Source: Ruminococcus sp. FMBCY1 (GTDB lineage Bacteria; Bacillota; Clostridia; Oscillospirales; Acutalibacteraceae). Taken from it: a stretch of 64,000 nucleotides of DNA. Below the pieces are notes generated by a model, which did no database searches, was not told where the DNA came from, and saw only the letters and a program-made list of their open reading frames with translations. This document shows positions 52,017 to 62,381 of this stretch, one piece after another (the first letter of the stretch is position 1; the number at the start of each line of letters is the position of its first letter). The stretch lies in the NCBI RefSeq assembly GCF_023921805.1, contig NZ_CP074197.1, positions 1-64,000 on the forward strand, given 5' to 3'. A program made the translations under genes and the position numbers.

Positions 52017-53645
52017 CAAAGTGAAGTTCGGATTTTTGAGGAAAAAAAGAGAAATACCACGGGTTCACCTTGACAAAAGAGTATGGTAAAATGAAAACGG
52101 TTACTGTCTGCGGAAAGCAGGAAAATATGAGTCGTTTATCATTGTCTGAAAGGATAGTTATTGAATGTGGAATTTACCAAAAATTAAGTTTAGGAAAGAT
52201 AGCAAAAAAGATAGGAAAAACAACGGAATGTGTTTCAAGGGAAATCCGAGCAAATAGAACAATTGCACCGGGAGAGCATCATTGTGGAAAGGATTGTCAC
52301 TATGCAGGAGAGTGCAAAACCAAAGGATTATGCGGAAAGGATGGATGCTCAAGGCGGTGTGTGACTTGCCGTGAATACGATTGCAGAGAACTTTGCACAA
52401 GATACAACAATACCCCTTGCGTTGTACTTTCCAAACCGCCGTATGTTTGCAATGTTTGTGTGCGGAGAAGAAAATGCAAAGCAGATAGAGCTTACTACAA
52501 TGCTCAGCAAGCAGATGCAATGGCAAAGCGGAGATATTCCAACTCCAGAAGCAAGATACAAACCCGTGGTGAAGACCTTGAAAAACTTGATAAATTGGTT
52601 TCACCGTTAATTTTGAAAGGGCAACCACTGACACATATATGGTCGGAACACGGCGATGAACTTGGTATTTCACAAAGAACTCTTTACCGTTACATCGACC
52701 AAGGTGTTTTAAGCGTAGGAAACATTGACCTCAGACGAAAGGTGGCATACAAGCCAAGACGGAAGAAAAAAGAAGTGTCCGAAGGCTTTTTGAACCAAGA
52801 ATTCCGAAAAAACCGAGGCTATGATGATTACCTGAAATATATGGAAAAACATCCCGATACACCCATAATTCAAATGGATACAGTAAAGGGATGTCGTGAA
52901 CAAGGGAAACGCCTTTTGACACTGCATTTCTGTAACACCAATATGATGCTGATGTTTCTTATGCGTGACGGCAAAGCCGATACCGTAGTGGAACAATTTG
53001 ATATGCTGACAGGCCTTTTAGGACTTGAAGAATTCCGCAAAGTCTTTCCTGTAATTCTCACCGATAACGGCAGCGAGTTCAAGCATACAAGAGATTTAGA
53101 AACTACCGAGGATGGTAAGAAGAGAACCAAGGTCTTTTACTGTGACCCTCAGGCATCCTGGCAAAAGCCACAGATTGAGAAGAACCACGAATTTATCCGT
53201 TACGTTCTGCCAAAGGACAAGACGTTAAATCCATACACGCAGGAAGATATGCTCCTTCTTGCCAACAATATTAACAGTATTCGCCGAGAATCTCTCGGCA
53301 ACAAATCCCCTTATGAAGCCACCACCGACAAGAGCATACTTCGGTTGATGGGGCTGATGGGATTACATACCGTACCGGCAGACGAAGTGAACTTAACACC
53401 GGCACTGCTGAAACGGTAACTTTAAACAATTGCAGATGGTGACCGCAACATATTTTTAAGCTAAGGCAGGTTGCGTTCACTTTGACAAAACGAGATTTCA
53501 ATCTGTCTGCTTTGCCATGCAAAAAAGACAGTGAGATATATTAAATTTCGGCTTTTTGAGGGTATATATCCTCTTAAAAGCTACATAAAACCGCTTATTT
53601 GGCTTTTTGTTGTGAAAAGGGTATATTTACCCTAACTTCACTTTG
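52017..53645. mobile_element. IS30-family insertion sequence
   Basis: Ends share the inverted repeat CAAAGTGAAGTT (52017-52028) / AACTTCACTTTG (53634-53645), around an intact IS30 transposase. It separates spoIIR from addB. The right non-coding end has small hairpins (GAGGGTATATATCCTC, AGGGTATATTTACCCT). Confidence 0.75.
52091..53419 (+). CDS. IS30-family transposase
   Basis: 442 residues from ATG 52091 (a TTG at 52070 in the same frame is the alternative). N-terminal helix-turn-helix (SRLSLSERIVIECGIYQKLSLGKIAKKIGKTTECVSREIR), then a Cys/His-rich insertion of about 70 residues (HHCGKDCHYAGECKTKGLC...CNVCVRRRKC), a feature of a clostridial IS30 branch. The DDE core follows: IIQMDTVKG, VILTDNGSEF, PQIEKNHEFIRYVLPKD. 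Frame intact, so the copy may be active. Confidence 0.92.
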   Translation: MKTVTVCGKQENMSRLSLSERIVIECGIYQKLSLGKIAKKIGKTTECVSREIRANRTIAPGEHHCGKDCHYAGECKTKGLCGKDGCSRRCVTCREYDCRELCTRYNNTPCVVLSKPPYVCNVCVRRRKCKADRAYYNAQQADAMAKRRYSNSRSKIQTRGEDLEKLDKLVSPLILKGQPLTHIWSEHGDELGISQRTLYRYIDQGVLSVGNIDLRRKVAYKPRRKKKEVSEGFLNQEFRKNRGYDDYLKYMEKHPDTPIIQMDTVKGCREQGKRLLTLHFCNTNMMLMFLMRDGKADTVVEQFDMLTGLLGLEEFRKVFPVILTDNGSEFKHTRDLETTEDGKKRTKVFYCDPQASWQKPQIEKNHEFIRYVLPKDKTLNPYTQEDMLLLANNINSIRRESLGNKSPYEATTDKSILRLMGLMGLHTVPADEVNLTPALLKR

Positions 53646-53696
53646 TCATTTAAGCGTAATATAATTTATTTACTACACCTGAAACGGGGGATAGAT

Positions 53697-56600
53697 TTGC
53701 TTAGATTTGTACTCGGAAAAAGCGGTACAGGCAAAACGGAATACCTGTATAATACGCTTACAAAACTTGCGGAATCGGGAGAAAATCGCATAATTATGCT
53801 TATTCCCGATCAAAGTTCTTTTGAAACAGAAAAAGTGTTTCTCGACAGGCTCGGCGCAAAAAAGTGCCAGAATGTAAAAGTATTCGGTTTTTCACGCTTT
53901 TGCAGATATGTTTTTGATACGATTAATTTTGAACAGAAAAATGTTATCGATGACAGCACAAGAGCGGTAATTATGAGCCTTGCACTCGAACAGCTTGACA
54001 CAAGCCTTGAAATGTTTGCAAACAGCAGCGGCAAAAAGAGTGTGATTGAGGCAATGCTTTCTGCACTTAAGGAATGTAAAAAGGCGAAGATTTCTACCGA
54101 GATGTTAAGAAATGTATCGGCTTTGGTTGATGATAAAACATTGAAAACCAAACTAAGGGAAACTGCGTTAATAATAGACACTTTTGACGCTATTGTTGAA
54201 CAAAGTTATATAGACCCACTTGATAATCTTACAAGAGCAGTGGAAATTTTAAAAGAGAAAAATATTTTTGACGGTTTTACACTTGCTGTAGATTCTTTCA
54301 GCGGATTTTCAAAACAACAGCTTGAGGTGTTAAGACTGTTATTTATGCAGTGTGAAAGCGCTTTTGTTGCACTTACATTAAATCCTTTTGAAGATGAACA
54401 ACAAAGCCTTTTCAGCACCACAAATGATACATATAAAAGTCTGAAAGCTATTGCAAAGGCAGAAAATATTGATATAAAATCGCCGATAAAACTTGAAGAA
54501 AATTTCAGAAATGAGAGTGAAGAACTAAAAATTCTTGAAAAGAATTTTTATCAAAACAAAAATAAAAAATATGAGTTAAAAACAAATGCAATAACTGCTT
54601 TTTCTGCCGATACCGTGTACGGAGAATGTGAGTTTGTTGCAAAACAGATTAAAAAACTCATTATCGAGCAAGGGTATTTGTATTCCGACATTGCCGTAAT
54701 TTGCAGAGATATTGCACCGTATGTGGGTGTTTTGAATACTGTGTTTGACAAATACGAAATTCCGTATTTTATGGATATGAGCTACGATATTTATATTAAG
54801 CCCGTTATTCGATATGTATGCTCGATTTTCAATGCTGTTTTGAATGGTTGGCAAAAAGATGATTTACTCGCAATTTTAAAAACAGGACTCAGCAATAATT
54901 CCGATGAAGAAATATCAGCCTTTGAAAACTATGTTTATGTGTGGAATATTAACGGTTCTGCCTTCTTAAGACCATTCGAGAACAATCCTAACGGTTATTC
55001 AGACAAATTTACACAGTCTGATTTTGAACAACTGGGAATGGCTGAAAAAGTCAGAAAAAGTATTGCACATCCTTTGCAGGATTTTAAAGAAAATATTAAG
55101 GACAAGACAGGAAAAGAAATAACTGAATTACTCTATAACCTTTTATGCGAATTAAAAGTTACAGATGCTATTTCTAATATGTATGACAAACTTAAGGCAA
55201 ACGGTGAAATTGCACAGGCAAAAGAGCAAATCAGACTGTGGAATTTGCTTATGGGCACTCTTGACCAAACCGTTGCGGTTGCAGGTGATTTAAAAATATC
55301 TTTGAAAAGGTATTTTGAGTTGTTGTCGCTAAGATTGTCGGCACTGCAAATCGCAGATATTCCCCGTACGGTTGACAGTGTATCGGTGGGTACGGCAACC
55401 CGTGTAAGACTTAATAATGAAAAAGCCGTTTTCCTTATAGGTTGTATTGACGGAGTATTTCCGGCAGTACCTTCCGCATCGGGACTTTTTTCTGCATACG
55501 AATTAAAAACGCTTATTGCCAATAATCTTCCTTTCGGAGATGAACCTGCCGAACTTGCGGATTTTGAAAATTATATGGCTTACAAATCCGCAACAGCGCC
55601 GTCGCAAAAACTTTTTGTTTCATTCTATAAAACCGACCTTACGGGCGGCACATATATGCAATCTTCAATTATAAATGAAATAATCGCTGTTTTTCCGAAT
55701 ATTTTATTGCACAGAGAAGAAGAGTATTGCTCGGTTGCGGACAGCACATGGGCTATATTGCCTGCGTTTGAGGAGTGTGCAAGAAATTTTAACAGTGACA
55801 GCAATGAAGAAAGAGCGTTAAAAAAATATTTTTCCGAAAACGAAATATTTAAAGATAAGTACAGTGCCGTTGCAAACGCAAGTAAAGCAAAGCCTTTTGT
55901 ATTTGATGATAAAAGCAATGTAGGTCTTTTGTTTGGCAATGATTTAAACATATCCGCCTCGCAGGTTGAAAAATTCAGTTTATGCAGATTTTCATATTTT
56001 TGCAATTACGGTCTGAATGTTCGTGAACGCAGAAAAGCGGAGATAAATCCCCTTGAATACGGTACTTTTATTCATTATATTATGGAAGTATTTTTCAGCA
56101 AATACTCTAAAAACGAATTTTCAAATATGAGTGAAGATGAGATAAACAAGGAATGTGACAGTATTCTTGATGATTATGTCAATAAACATTTCGGCGGTTC
56201 ACAAAAAAATACTCCCCGCTTTATGTACAGGTTCAATAAGATAAGAGAAAATGTACATTTTCTTGTTTTGCATATCATAGAAGAACTTAAGAACAGCGGG
56301 TTTGAACCCGTGGATTGTGAACTTAAAATAGACGGAGATATTCCGGGGTACGAAGTCGTTTTGCCTACGGGGCAGAAAATATTGTTAAGGGGCAGTGTTG
56401 ACAGGGTAGATATTCTGAAAAAAGGCGAGGAAAATTATATCAGAATTATTGACTATAAAACAGGTTCAAAGGAATTTAAACTGTCTGATATTTTGTACGG
56501 ACTTAATTTGCAAATGCTTATCTATCTTTACGCCATTACGCTTGGCGGTGAAGAGCGTTACGGTAAGGTTACTCCTGCAGGAATACTCTATATGCCTGCC

Positions 56601-57029
56601 ACCGTAAAGCCGATTTCTGCCGATAATACCATAAGTGACGAGCAGATAAACGAGCAGGTTTCCAAGGGACTTAAAATGAACGGTATGCTGTTAAATTCTC
56701 TTGATGTTATTGATAATTCGGATGCCGCTTATATTTCATTCAATACAAAAAATGGAACGCTTACAGCGGGCGGAAGTCTTGCGAGCCTTGAAGAATTGGG
56801 TATGATTTTCAAAAAACTTGATATGACGGTTGCAAAAATGGGTACAACGCTTTATTCGGGCAATGTAGAGGCTTCTCCGCTTAAAGGCGGTAAAGATTCC
56901 TGCGAATATTGTCCGTATGACAGTATTTGTGCATATCATATGAGTGACTGCAGAAACAGTTTTTCACTTAAAAACGACGAGGTATGCAGAATACTTGAAG
57001 AAGAACAGGAAAACGGGGGTGAGGAGTAA
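53697..57029 (+). CDS. addB: AddAB helicase-nuclease subunit B
   Basis: 1110 residues from a TTG start set by GAAACGGGGG six bp ahead; the frame is open upstream to 53643. Walker A LRFVLGKSGTGKTEYLY at the N-terminus. The C-terminal RecB-type nuclease domain has GTFIHYIME, RGSVDRVDIL and RIIDYKTGSKEF. Four Cys (FSLCRFSYF and CEYCPYDSICAYHMSDC) hold the Fe-S cluster typical of AddB. With AddA it resects double-strand breaks for recombination and degrades foreign linear DNA. Confidence 0.95.
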   Translation: MLRFVLGKSGTGKTEYLYNTLTKLAESGENRIIMLIPDQSSFETEKVFLDRLGAKKCQNVKVFGFSRFCRYVFDTINFEQKNVIDDSTRAVIMSLALEQLDTSLEMFANSSGKKSVIEAMLSALKECKKAKISTEMLRNVSALVDDKTLKTKLRETALIIDTFDAIVEQSYIDPLDNLTRAVEILKEKNIFDGFTLAVDSFSGFSKQQLEVLRLLFMQCESAFVALTLNPFEDEQQSLFSTTNDTYKSLKAIAKAENIDIKSPIKLEENFRNESEELKILEKNFYQNKNKKYELKTNAITAFSADTVYGECEFVAKQIKKLIIEQGYLYSDIAVICRDIAPYVGVLNTVFDKYEIPYFMDMSYDIYIKPVIRYVCSIFNAVLNGWQKDDLLAILKTGLSNNSDEEISAFENYVYVWNINGSAFLRPFENNPNGYSDKFTQSDFEQLGMAEKVRKSIAHPLQDFKENIKDKTGKEITELLYNLLCELKVTDAISNMYDKLKANGEIAQAKEQIRLWNLLMGTLDQTVAVAGDLKISLKRYFELLSLRLSALQIADIPRTVDSVSVGTATRVRLNNEKAVFLIGCIDGVFPAVPSASGLFSAYELKTLIANNLPFGDEPAELADFENYMAYKSATAPSQKLFVSFYKTDLTGGTYMQSSIINEIIAVFPNILLHREEEYCSVADSTWAILPAFEECARNFNSDSNEERALKKYFSENEIFKDKYSAVANASKAKPFVFDDKSNVGLLFGNDLNISASQVEKFSLCRFSYFCNYGLNVRERRKAEINPLEYGTFIHYIMEVFFSKYSKNEFSNMSEDEINKECDSILDDYVNKHFGGSQKNTPRFMYRFNKIRENVHFLVLHIIEELKNSGFEPVDCELKIDGDIPGYEVVLPTGQKILLRGSVDRVDILKKGEENYIRIIDYKTGSKEFKLSDILYGLNLQMLIYLYAITLGGEERYGKVTPAGILYMPATVKPISADNTISDEQINEQVSKGLKMNGMLLNSLDVIDNSDAAYISFNTKNGTLTAGGSLASLEELGMIFKKLDMTVAKMGTTLYSGNVEASPLKGGKDSCEYCPYDSICAYHMSDCRNSFSLKNDEVCRILEEEQENGGEE

Positions 57030-60000
57030 TGGCTGTTTTTACTGATGCGCAGACCGATGCGATAAATGCTCAAGGCGGCAGTGTGCTTGTATCTGCGGCT
57101 GCGGGTTCGGGCAAAACTACCGTACTTATCGAAAGAATTATAAGAATGATAACACGCAGAGAAAATCCCATAGATGTTGACCGATTGCTTATTGTAACTT
57201 TTACGAGAGCAGCGGCAAGCGAGATGAAAGAAAGACTTGCCAAAGCCATTAATTCGCTCCTTGAAAATGACCCGTACAATTCTTTGCTTTTGCGCCAGCG
57301 ACAGCTTATGTACAATACAAGCATATGTACAATAGACAGCTTTTGCGGTTCTGTGGTAAGAGAGTATTTTCATATTCTCGGCGTGCAAAAGGATTTTCGC
57401 CTTGCCGATGAAAACGAAATAAAAGTAATCGGCAGTGAGGCGCTTGAAAGCGTACTTGAAGATTTTTACAGAGAAAATACCCCCGATTTTACGGCGCTTG
57501 TTGACGCTTTTGCAAATAAAAACGGTGACGATAATTTAAGGGCGGCGGTGCTGAAAATTTCTGATTTTCTTGCAACCCAACCGTTCGGCGAAAAGTGGCT
57601 TGACGATATGTTGTTAAAGTACAGTCCCGAAATTCCCGTTGAACAATCGCTTTTTGGCAAAATATTAATTAAATATGCAAGGTCTATGGTTGACCACTCG
57701 CTTTTGATTACGATTAATTCAATTAAATTGCTTGATGGGGACGAAAAACTCCGAGATGCAAATTTGCCGCTGCTGCTTGACGATAAAGCATATTTTGAAA
57801 AATTGTCGGAGCGTTTTGAGGACGGTTCGTGGGATGAAATAAAAAGATTTGCCGAAACTTTTGTGAAAGGCAGACTTAAAACTCCTAAAGGATATAAGGA
57901 TGACCCGATAAAAAATTCGATAGCAAATTCCCGTGAGGATGTCAAGAAATCGGTTGAAAGTATTTGCAATATCTTTATGTGGAGCAGTGAAGAAATAAAA
58001 AACGAGATTGGTTATTTAAGCAAAACAGTTGCTGAGCTTTTTGAGGTAGTGAAAGCGTATTTAAGCAAATTTTCTGAAATGAAGTATGCAAAGAATATTC
58101 TTTCCTTTTCGGATGTAGAGCTTTTGACCGTAAAATTACTTGCCGAGCCTTGCGGTGACGGATATACAAAAACCGAGCAGGCAAAGGAAATTTCAAAGCG
58201 TTTTGACCAGATTATGGTCGATGAATTTCAGGATGTAAACGATGTTCAGGACCTTATCTTTAAATGCGTAAGTACGGACGAAAACAATATGTTTGTTGTC
58301 GGCGATGTAAAACAGAGCATTTACGGATTCAGACAGGCAAAGCCCGAAATTTTTATTGACCGCAAGGATAAATACAATAAATATGACCGAGAAAAAGAGA
58401 TTTTCCCTGCGGCTATAATTCTTGATATGAATTTCAGAAGCCGCAAAGAGGTTTGTTCGGCAGTCAATTTTATCTTTAAAAATCTTATGACGAAAACTTC
58501 GGCAAAAATGGATTACGGTACTGACGAATATCTGAATGTCGGTGCGTCATATCCGCCGAGTGACGGCTGTAATTTTGAAGTTGACTATATTCAATATGAA
58601 AGTTCGGACGAAAGCGTAGAGAATGAGGCTGTATTTATAGCAAACAAAATTCTTAAAATGAGGGCAGAGGGATTTACCGTAGGCAAAGATAAAAAGCCTC
58701 TTGAATACGGTGATTGTGCAATTCTTTTGAGAAGTACAAAGAGTACGGCGACTGACTTTGTAAATATTTTAAACAGCCTTGGTGTGCCTGCAAGTTCAGA
58801 GATAAAAGAGAGCTTTTTTGATGCGAACGAAATAAAGGTTATGCTTAACTTTTTGCGCTGCATAGACAATCCGTCGCTTGATATTCCTTTGCTTTCTGTA
58901 ATGTGCAGTCCTGTTTACAGCTTTACCGTTGACGAACTCGCAAAAATCAAAGGCAACAACAGGCATACTAATTTGTATTCGGCAGTTGCCGCTTACGCTA
59001 AAAATGACAGTCGCACAGCCGAATTTTTAAGGGAACTTAATTTGCTCAAAACATATTCCTGCACCTGTTCCGTTGATGAACTGTTGGACAGAATTTATGA
59101 GCTTACTTCTTTTTCTGCAGTCATTTCCGCAATTGACGGTTCAAAAGGCATAAAAAATCTTAATCTTTTAAGGGAATATGCCCGTGGCTTTGAGTCGGGC
59201 GGTTACAGGGGATTGTCGGCATTTATAACATATATGGATAAGCTGATTGAAAACGGTGCCGACCTTGAATCGTCATCGGGTGCAAACGGTGAAACCGAAA
59301 ACACAGTAAAAGTAATCAGTATTCATAAATCTAAAGGTCTTGAGTATCCTGTCTGCTTTATTGCCTGTTCATCAAAAAAGTTTAATAAAACCGATTTGAG
59401 CGCAGATGTGCTTATTGACAGTAAGGCAGGTCTTGGCATAAGGAGAGTTGACGGATTTTGCAGATACAATACATTGCCGAGAATGGCGGTGGGAGTGGAA
59501 ATATCGGAAAACGAAATTGCCGAGGAGATGCGTGTTCTTTATGTTGCGCTAACCCGTGCAAAAGAAAAGCTGATTGTAATATCATCGCAAAAAGACCCGA
59601 AAGATTATCTTGTAAAATTAAATTCAAAACTTGCAGGCGGTGTAATTGACCCGTATGCGGTTATGAAAGCAAGGTCAATAAGCGACTGGGTGAGTATGTG
59701 TGCGCTTGTTCATCCGCTGCATAACGAATTGAGAATGAAATTGCAAATAGGTGAATCGGATTTAATGGGCACGGCATCGGAAGATTTGCCGTGGCAGATT
59801 AATTTTATAAGTCCGTCTGATTTTGTAAGTGAAACAGATGAACGAAGTAATGATGCAAAAAATAATTCCGATAACGAAATATACGATAATTCCGTAATAG
59901 ATTTATTAAAAGAGAGAACAGGTTTTGTATACAGAAATCAAGCTGTTCTAAAAATTCCTCAAAAAGTCAGTGCCTCTGAACTTGCCCATAATGAGGGCGA

Positions 60001-60565
60001 CAGCTTTGATAAAATTTTTCTTAAACCTGCATTTATGTCTAAGGGGAATACATCGGCTGTTGAAAGAGGTACGGCTCATCATAAATTTTTGCAGTTTTGC
60101 AATTTTAAAGATGCTAAAAATGATTTGCAGGCAGAACTTGACCGACTTTTATCCGAAAATATTTTGACGCAAGAGCAGTTTGACGCCATTAATAAAGATG
60201 AAATTCAAAAATTCCTTGACGGCAGTCTTGCAAAGCGAATTACAGCTTCGCCGTTAATTATGCGCGAAGAACGCTTTACCGTAAATATCAAAGCAGGTAT
60301 GCTCGACAGCACGCTTGAGGGCAATTCTGCCGACACAAGAGTGGTAATGCAGGGAGCTGTTGACCTTATTTTTAAAGAGGATAACGAACTTGTTGTGGTT
60401 GATTATAAAACTGACCGTGTTCGTGATATAAGCAGATTGAAAGAGCTTTATGCTAAGCAGTTAAATCTTTACAAACTTGCGGTAGAGGAGTTTACCGACT
60501 ATAAGGTAAAAGAATGTATAATTTATTCAATTCACCTTAACGATTATATTTCGGTCGACTGCTAA
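57029..60565 (+). CDS. addA: AddAB helicase-nuclease subunit A
   Basis: 1178 residues; its ATG overlaps the addB stop (TAATG). UvrD-type helicase motifs: Q-motif and Walker A FTDAQTDAINAQGGSVLVSAAAGSGKTTVLIERI (two blocks), LLIVTFTRAAASEMKERL, IMVDEFQDVNDVQ, VVGDVKQSIYGFRQAKP, ISIHKSKGLEYPVCF, EEMRVLYVALTRAKEKL. The C-terminal nuclease has GTAHHKFLQF, GAVDLIF and VVDYKTDRV. Length and order are standard. Confidence 0.96.
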   Translation: MAVFTDAQTDAINAQGGSVLVSAAAGSGKTTVLIERIIRMITRRENPIDVDRLLIVTFTRAAASEMKERLAKAINSLLENDPYNSLLLRQRQLMYNTSICTIDSFCGSVVREYFHILGVQKDFRLADENEIKVIGSEALESVLEDFYRENTPDFTALVDAFANKNGDDNLRAAVLKISDFLATQPFGEKWLDDMLLKYSPEIPVEQSLFGKILIKYARSMVDHSLLITINSIKLLDGDEKLRDANLPLLLDDKAYFEKLSERFEDGSWDEIKRFAETFVKGRLKTPKGYKDDPIKNSIANSREDVKKSVESICNIFMWSSEEIKNEIGYLSKTVAELFEVVKAYLSKFSEMKYAKNILSFSDVELLTVKLLAEPCGDGYTKTEQAKEISKRFDQIMVDEFQDVNDVQDLIFKCVSTDENNMFVVGDVKQSIYGFRQAKPEIFIDRKDKYNKYDREKEIFPAAIILDMNFRSRKEVCSAVNFIFKNLMTKTSAKMDYGTDEYLNVGASYPPSDGCNFEVDYIQYESSDESVENEAVFIANKILKMRAEGFTVGKDKKPLEYGDCAILLRSTKSTATDFVNILNSLGVPASSEIKESFFDANEIKVMLNFLRCIDNPSLDIPLLSVMCSPVYSFTVDELAKIKGNNRHTNLYSAVAAYAKNDSRTAEFLRELNLLKTYSCTCSVDELLDRIYELTSFSAVISAIDGSKGIKNLNLLREYARGFESGGYRGLSAFITYMDKLIENGADLESSSGANGETENTVKVISIHKSKGLEYPVCFIACSSKKFNKTDLSADVLIDSKAGLGIRRVDGFCRYNTLPRMAVGVEISENEIAEEMRVLYVALTRAKEKLIVISSQKDPKDYLVKLNSKLAGGVIDPYAVMKARSISDWVSMCALVHPLHNELRMKLQIGESDLMGTASEDLPWQINFISPSDFVSETDERSNDAKNNSDNEIYDNSVIDLLKERTGFVYRNQAVLKIPQKVSASELAHNEGDSFDKIFLKPAFMSKGNTSAVERGTAHHKFLQFCNFKDAKNDLQAELDRLLSENILTQEQFDAINKDEIQKFLDGSLAKRITASPLIMREERFTVNIKAGMLDSTLEGNSADTRVVMQGAVDLIFKEDNELVVVDYKTDRVRDISRLKELYAKQLNLYKLAVEEFTDYKVKECIIYSIHLNDYISVDC

Positions 60566-60611
60566 ATAGACAATTAACGGGAAATATGGTATTATTTTAC
60601 AGGGTGATATT

Positions 60612-61415
60612 TTGAAACTGACAATACTCGGCACAGGGTGTGCCAGCGTAACCGACTGTTACAATACTTGCTTTGTGCTTTCGGATAACGGGCAGAATTT
60701 TATGGTTGACGGCGGTGGCGGAAATACGATTTTTAAACAGCTAAAGTCAGCGGGAATCAACTGGAAAAGCATAAGACATATTTTTATTACACACAAGCAT
60801 ATGGACCATTTATTTGGTATAATGTGGTTTGTACGAATGATTTGCCAACATATAAACCGCAATACATATGAGGGAGAGGCGTATATTTACGGTCATGACG
60901 AAGTAATAAAAATCATCGGAGAAATTGCAAATCTGCTTTTACTTAAGCGTGAGCTTGATTTAATAGGAGATAAACTTCATCTTGTAACCGTTGAGGACGG
61001 AGAAGAGCTTGATATAATAGGGCACAGAGTGCGTTTTTTTGATGTTAGGTCAATTAAGACAAAGCAGTTTGGTTTTACCATGTATTACGGCGACGGTAAA
61101 AAACTTACCTGTTGCGGTGACGAGCCGTTCCACGACTGCGAAAAAGAATATGTCTATGGCAGTGAATGGCTTTTACACGAGGCTTTTTGCCTGTATTCGC
61201 AGGCGGATATTTTTAAGCCGTATGAGAAAAACCATTCCACCGTTGCAGACGCCTGCAAACTCGCAGCAGAGTTAAAAATAAAAAATCTTATTTTATATCA
61301 TACGGAGGATAAGAATTTGCAAAACAGAAAAACTTTGTACTATAACGAGGGCAGAGAGTATTTCAGCGGAAATCTGTATATTCCGAATGACCTTGAAGTG
61401 TTTGATATTTTGTAA
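60612..61415 (+). CDS. MBL-fold metallo-hydrolase, ribonuclease Z-like
   Basis: 267 residues from a TTG start after AGGGTGATA. The beta-lactamase fold begins LTILGTGCASVTDCYNTCF, with the metal motif ITHKHMDHLFG (HxHxDH), CCGDEPFHDC (Asp) and HSTVADACKLAAELKIKNLILYHTED (final His). This pattern matches the RNase Z/ElaC-like branch, though it lacks a clear exosite arm. Could process RNA or hydrolyse a small ester. Follows addA by 46 bp. Confidence 0.82.
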   Translation: MKLTILGTGCASVTDCYNTCFVLSDNGQNFMVDGGGGNTIFKQLKSAGINWKSIRHIFITHKHMDHLFGIMWFVRMICQHINRNTYEGEAYIYGHDEVIKIIGEIANLLLLKRELDLIGDKLHLVTVEDGEELDIIGHRVRFFDVRSIKTKQFGFTMYYGDGKKLTCCGDEPFHDCEKEYVYGSEWLLHEAFCLYSQADIFKPYEKNHSTVADACKLAAELKIKNLILYHTEDKNLQNRKTLYYNEGREYFSGNLYIPNDLEVFDIL

Positions 61416-61440
61416 AGTGTTGGTTTGGAATGAATTTTGA

Positions 61441-61512
61441 AAAACAGTAAACTTTTATAGTTGCTTTGCGAAGTATTCTGCTAAACAATAATTTCAAAAA
61501 ACTTTTAACTAA
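61441..61512. repeat. Probable remnant of a third MITE copy
   Basis: AAACTTTTATAGTTGC...GCTAAACAATAATTT resembles the right inner part of MITE copies A and B (AAACTTTTATAATTGC...CTAAACAATAATTT). No ends are left. Confidence 0.45.
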
Positions 61513-61541
61513 AAAGACATTTAAAATCAAAGCAAAAATAA

Positions 61542-61576
61542 CGGCTGCTGCAAATTTTGCAACAGCCGATTTTGTT
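61542..61576. terminator. Bidirectional terminator between metallo-hydrolase and folT
   Basis: GGCTGCTGCAAA pairs with TTTGCAACAGCC (one mismatch), with T-run on the right and A-rich sequence on the left. Confidence 0.75.
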
Positions 61577-61577
61577 A

Positions 61578-62150
61578 TCAGTTAGCTTTTTGTGGGAGTT
61601 TTACTCGTGACATTATCTTACCGCAGGCAAGAATAAGTAAAATTTCAGGAATACATTTAACAGCCTGACTGATAAGTCTTGCTGAAAGGTAAATGAAATA
61701 TGACTTGCCCGAAGAAGTGCCATACAAGAAGAAGAGCCAATATGCGGAAAGGAAGATTTCAACAGCAATGCAGTTGATAACCCAAGCAATGACTACCTTT
61801 GGAACAGTTACTTCGTTCTTATAGAGAAATAAACCGTAAATAAGGCCTGTAAGAATACCGTTGATTGTAAAACCGGGGAAGTAAGCACCGCCTGTCGGAT
61901 TCATAATGAATGAAAGAACATCACCAAGCATACCGACAATCATAGCAGGTACAGGGCCAAACATCGAGCCTGTAATTGCTATCGGCAAAAATGCACCGCT
62001 TAATTTTACATTGTTGCCAAAGAAAGGCAAGGTGCTGTTGCCGATGAATCCGAGGATGATTCTAAGAGCAAGCAGCATTGCAATCATGGCAAGTGACTTA
62101 ACTGACTTTAGTTCTGTAAAAGAATTATAGAACTTTTTAGAAATTGACAT
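61578..62150 (-). CDS. folT: ECF transporter S component, folate type (FolT)
   Basis: 190 residues from the ATG after TAGGAGGAAAATAT; the frame is open further upstream only through the riboswitch region. Five to six helices. Features include LALRIILGFIGNSTLPFFGNNVKLSGAFLPIAITGSMFGPVPAMIVGMLGDVLSFI and PGFTINGILTGLIYG, typical of FolT-like S components. It should bind folate and work with a shared ECF energy module encoded elsewhere. A THF riboswitch plus terminator in its leader supports the substrate. Confidence 0.88.
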   Translation of the reverse strand: MSISKKFYNSFTELKSVKSLAMIAMLLALRIILGFIGNSTLPFFGNNVKLSGAFLPIAITGSMFGPVPAMIVGMLGDVLSFIMNPTGGAYFPGFTINGILTGLIYGLFLYKNEVTVPKVVIAWVINCIAVEIFLSAYWLFFLYGTSSGKSYFIYLSARLISQAVKCIPEILLILACGKIMSRVKLPQKAN

Positions 62151-62189
62151 ATATTTTCCTCCTAAAGATTTTTTCGGTGTTGCTTTAGG

Positions 62190-62223
62190 AGAAAAATAAA
62201 AGCGGACAGAAATTCTGCCCGCT
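62190..62223 (-). terminator. Riboswitch-controlled terminator of folT
   Basis: On the minus strand AGCGGGCAGAA pairs with TTCTGTCCGCT (one G-U), followed by a T-rich run. Confidence 0.85.
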
Positions 62224-62236
62224 ATCAGTCCCAAAG

Positions 62237-62335
62237 TAACAGCGGGATGCGAAACTTGTACCGCAGGATACCCTTTCGTTTTTGTGGCAACTCCCCGTCC
62301 ACAAAACACTTTACGCACAAATTTCTACTCTGTTA
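62237..62335 (-). ncRNA. Tetrahydrofolate (THF) riboswitch
   Basis: Minus-strand sequence starts TAACAGAGTAGAAATTTG and contains GTGCGTAAAGTG, the GGACGGGGAGTTG loop between TTTGTGG and CCACAAA, ACGAAAGGG and TTTCGCATCCCGCTGTTA; P1 is TAACAG/CTGTTA. This matches the THF-I consensus I know (GAGUAG, GCGUUAAGUG, GCAUCCGCUC). Terminator follows, then folT. Confidence 0.85.
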
Positions 62336-62381
62336 AGCAAAAATGCTTACGAAGTACATTATATCACTATGTCGAAAAAAG

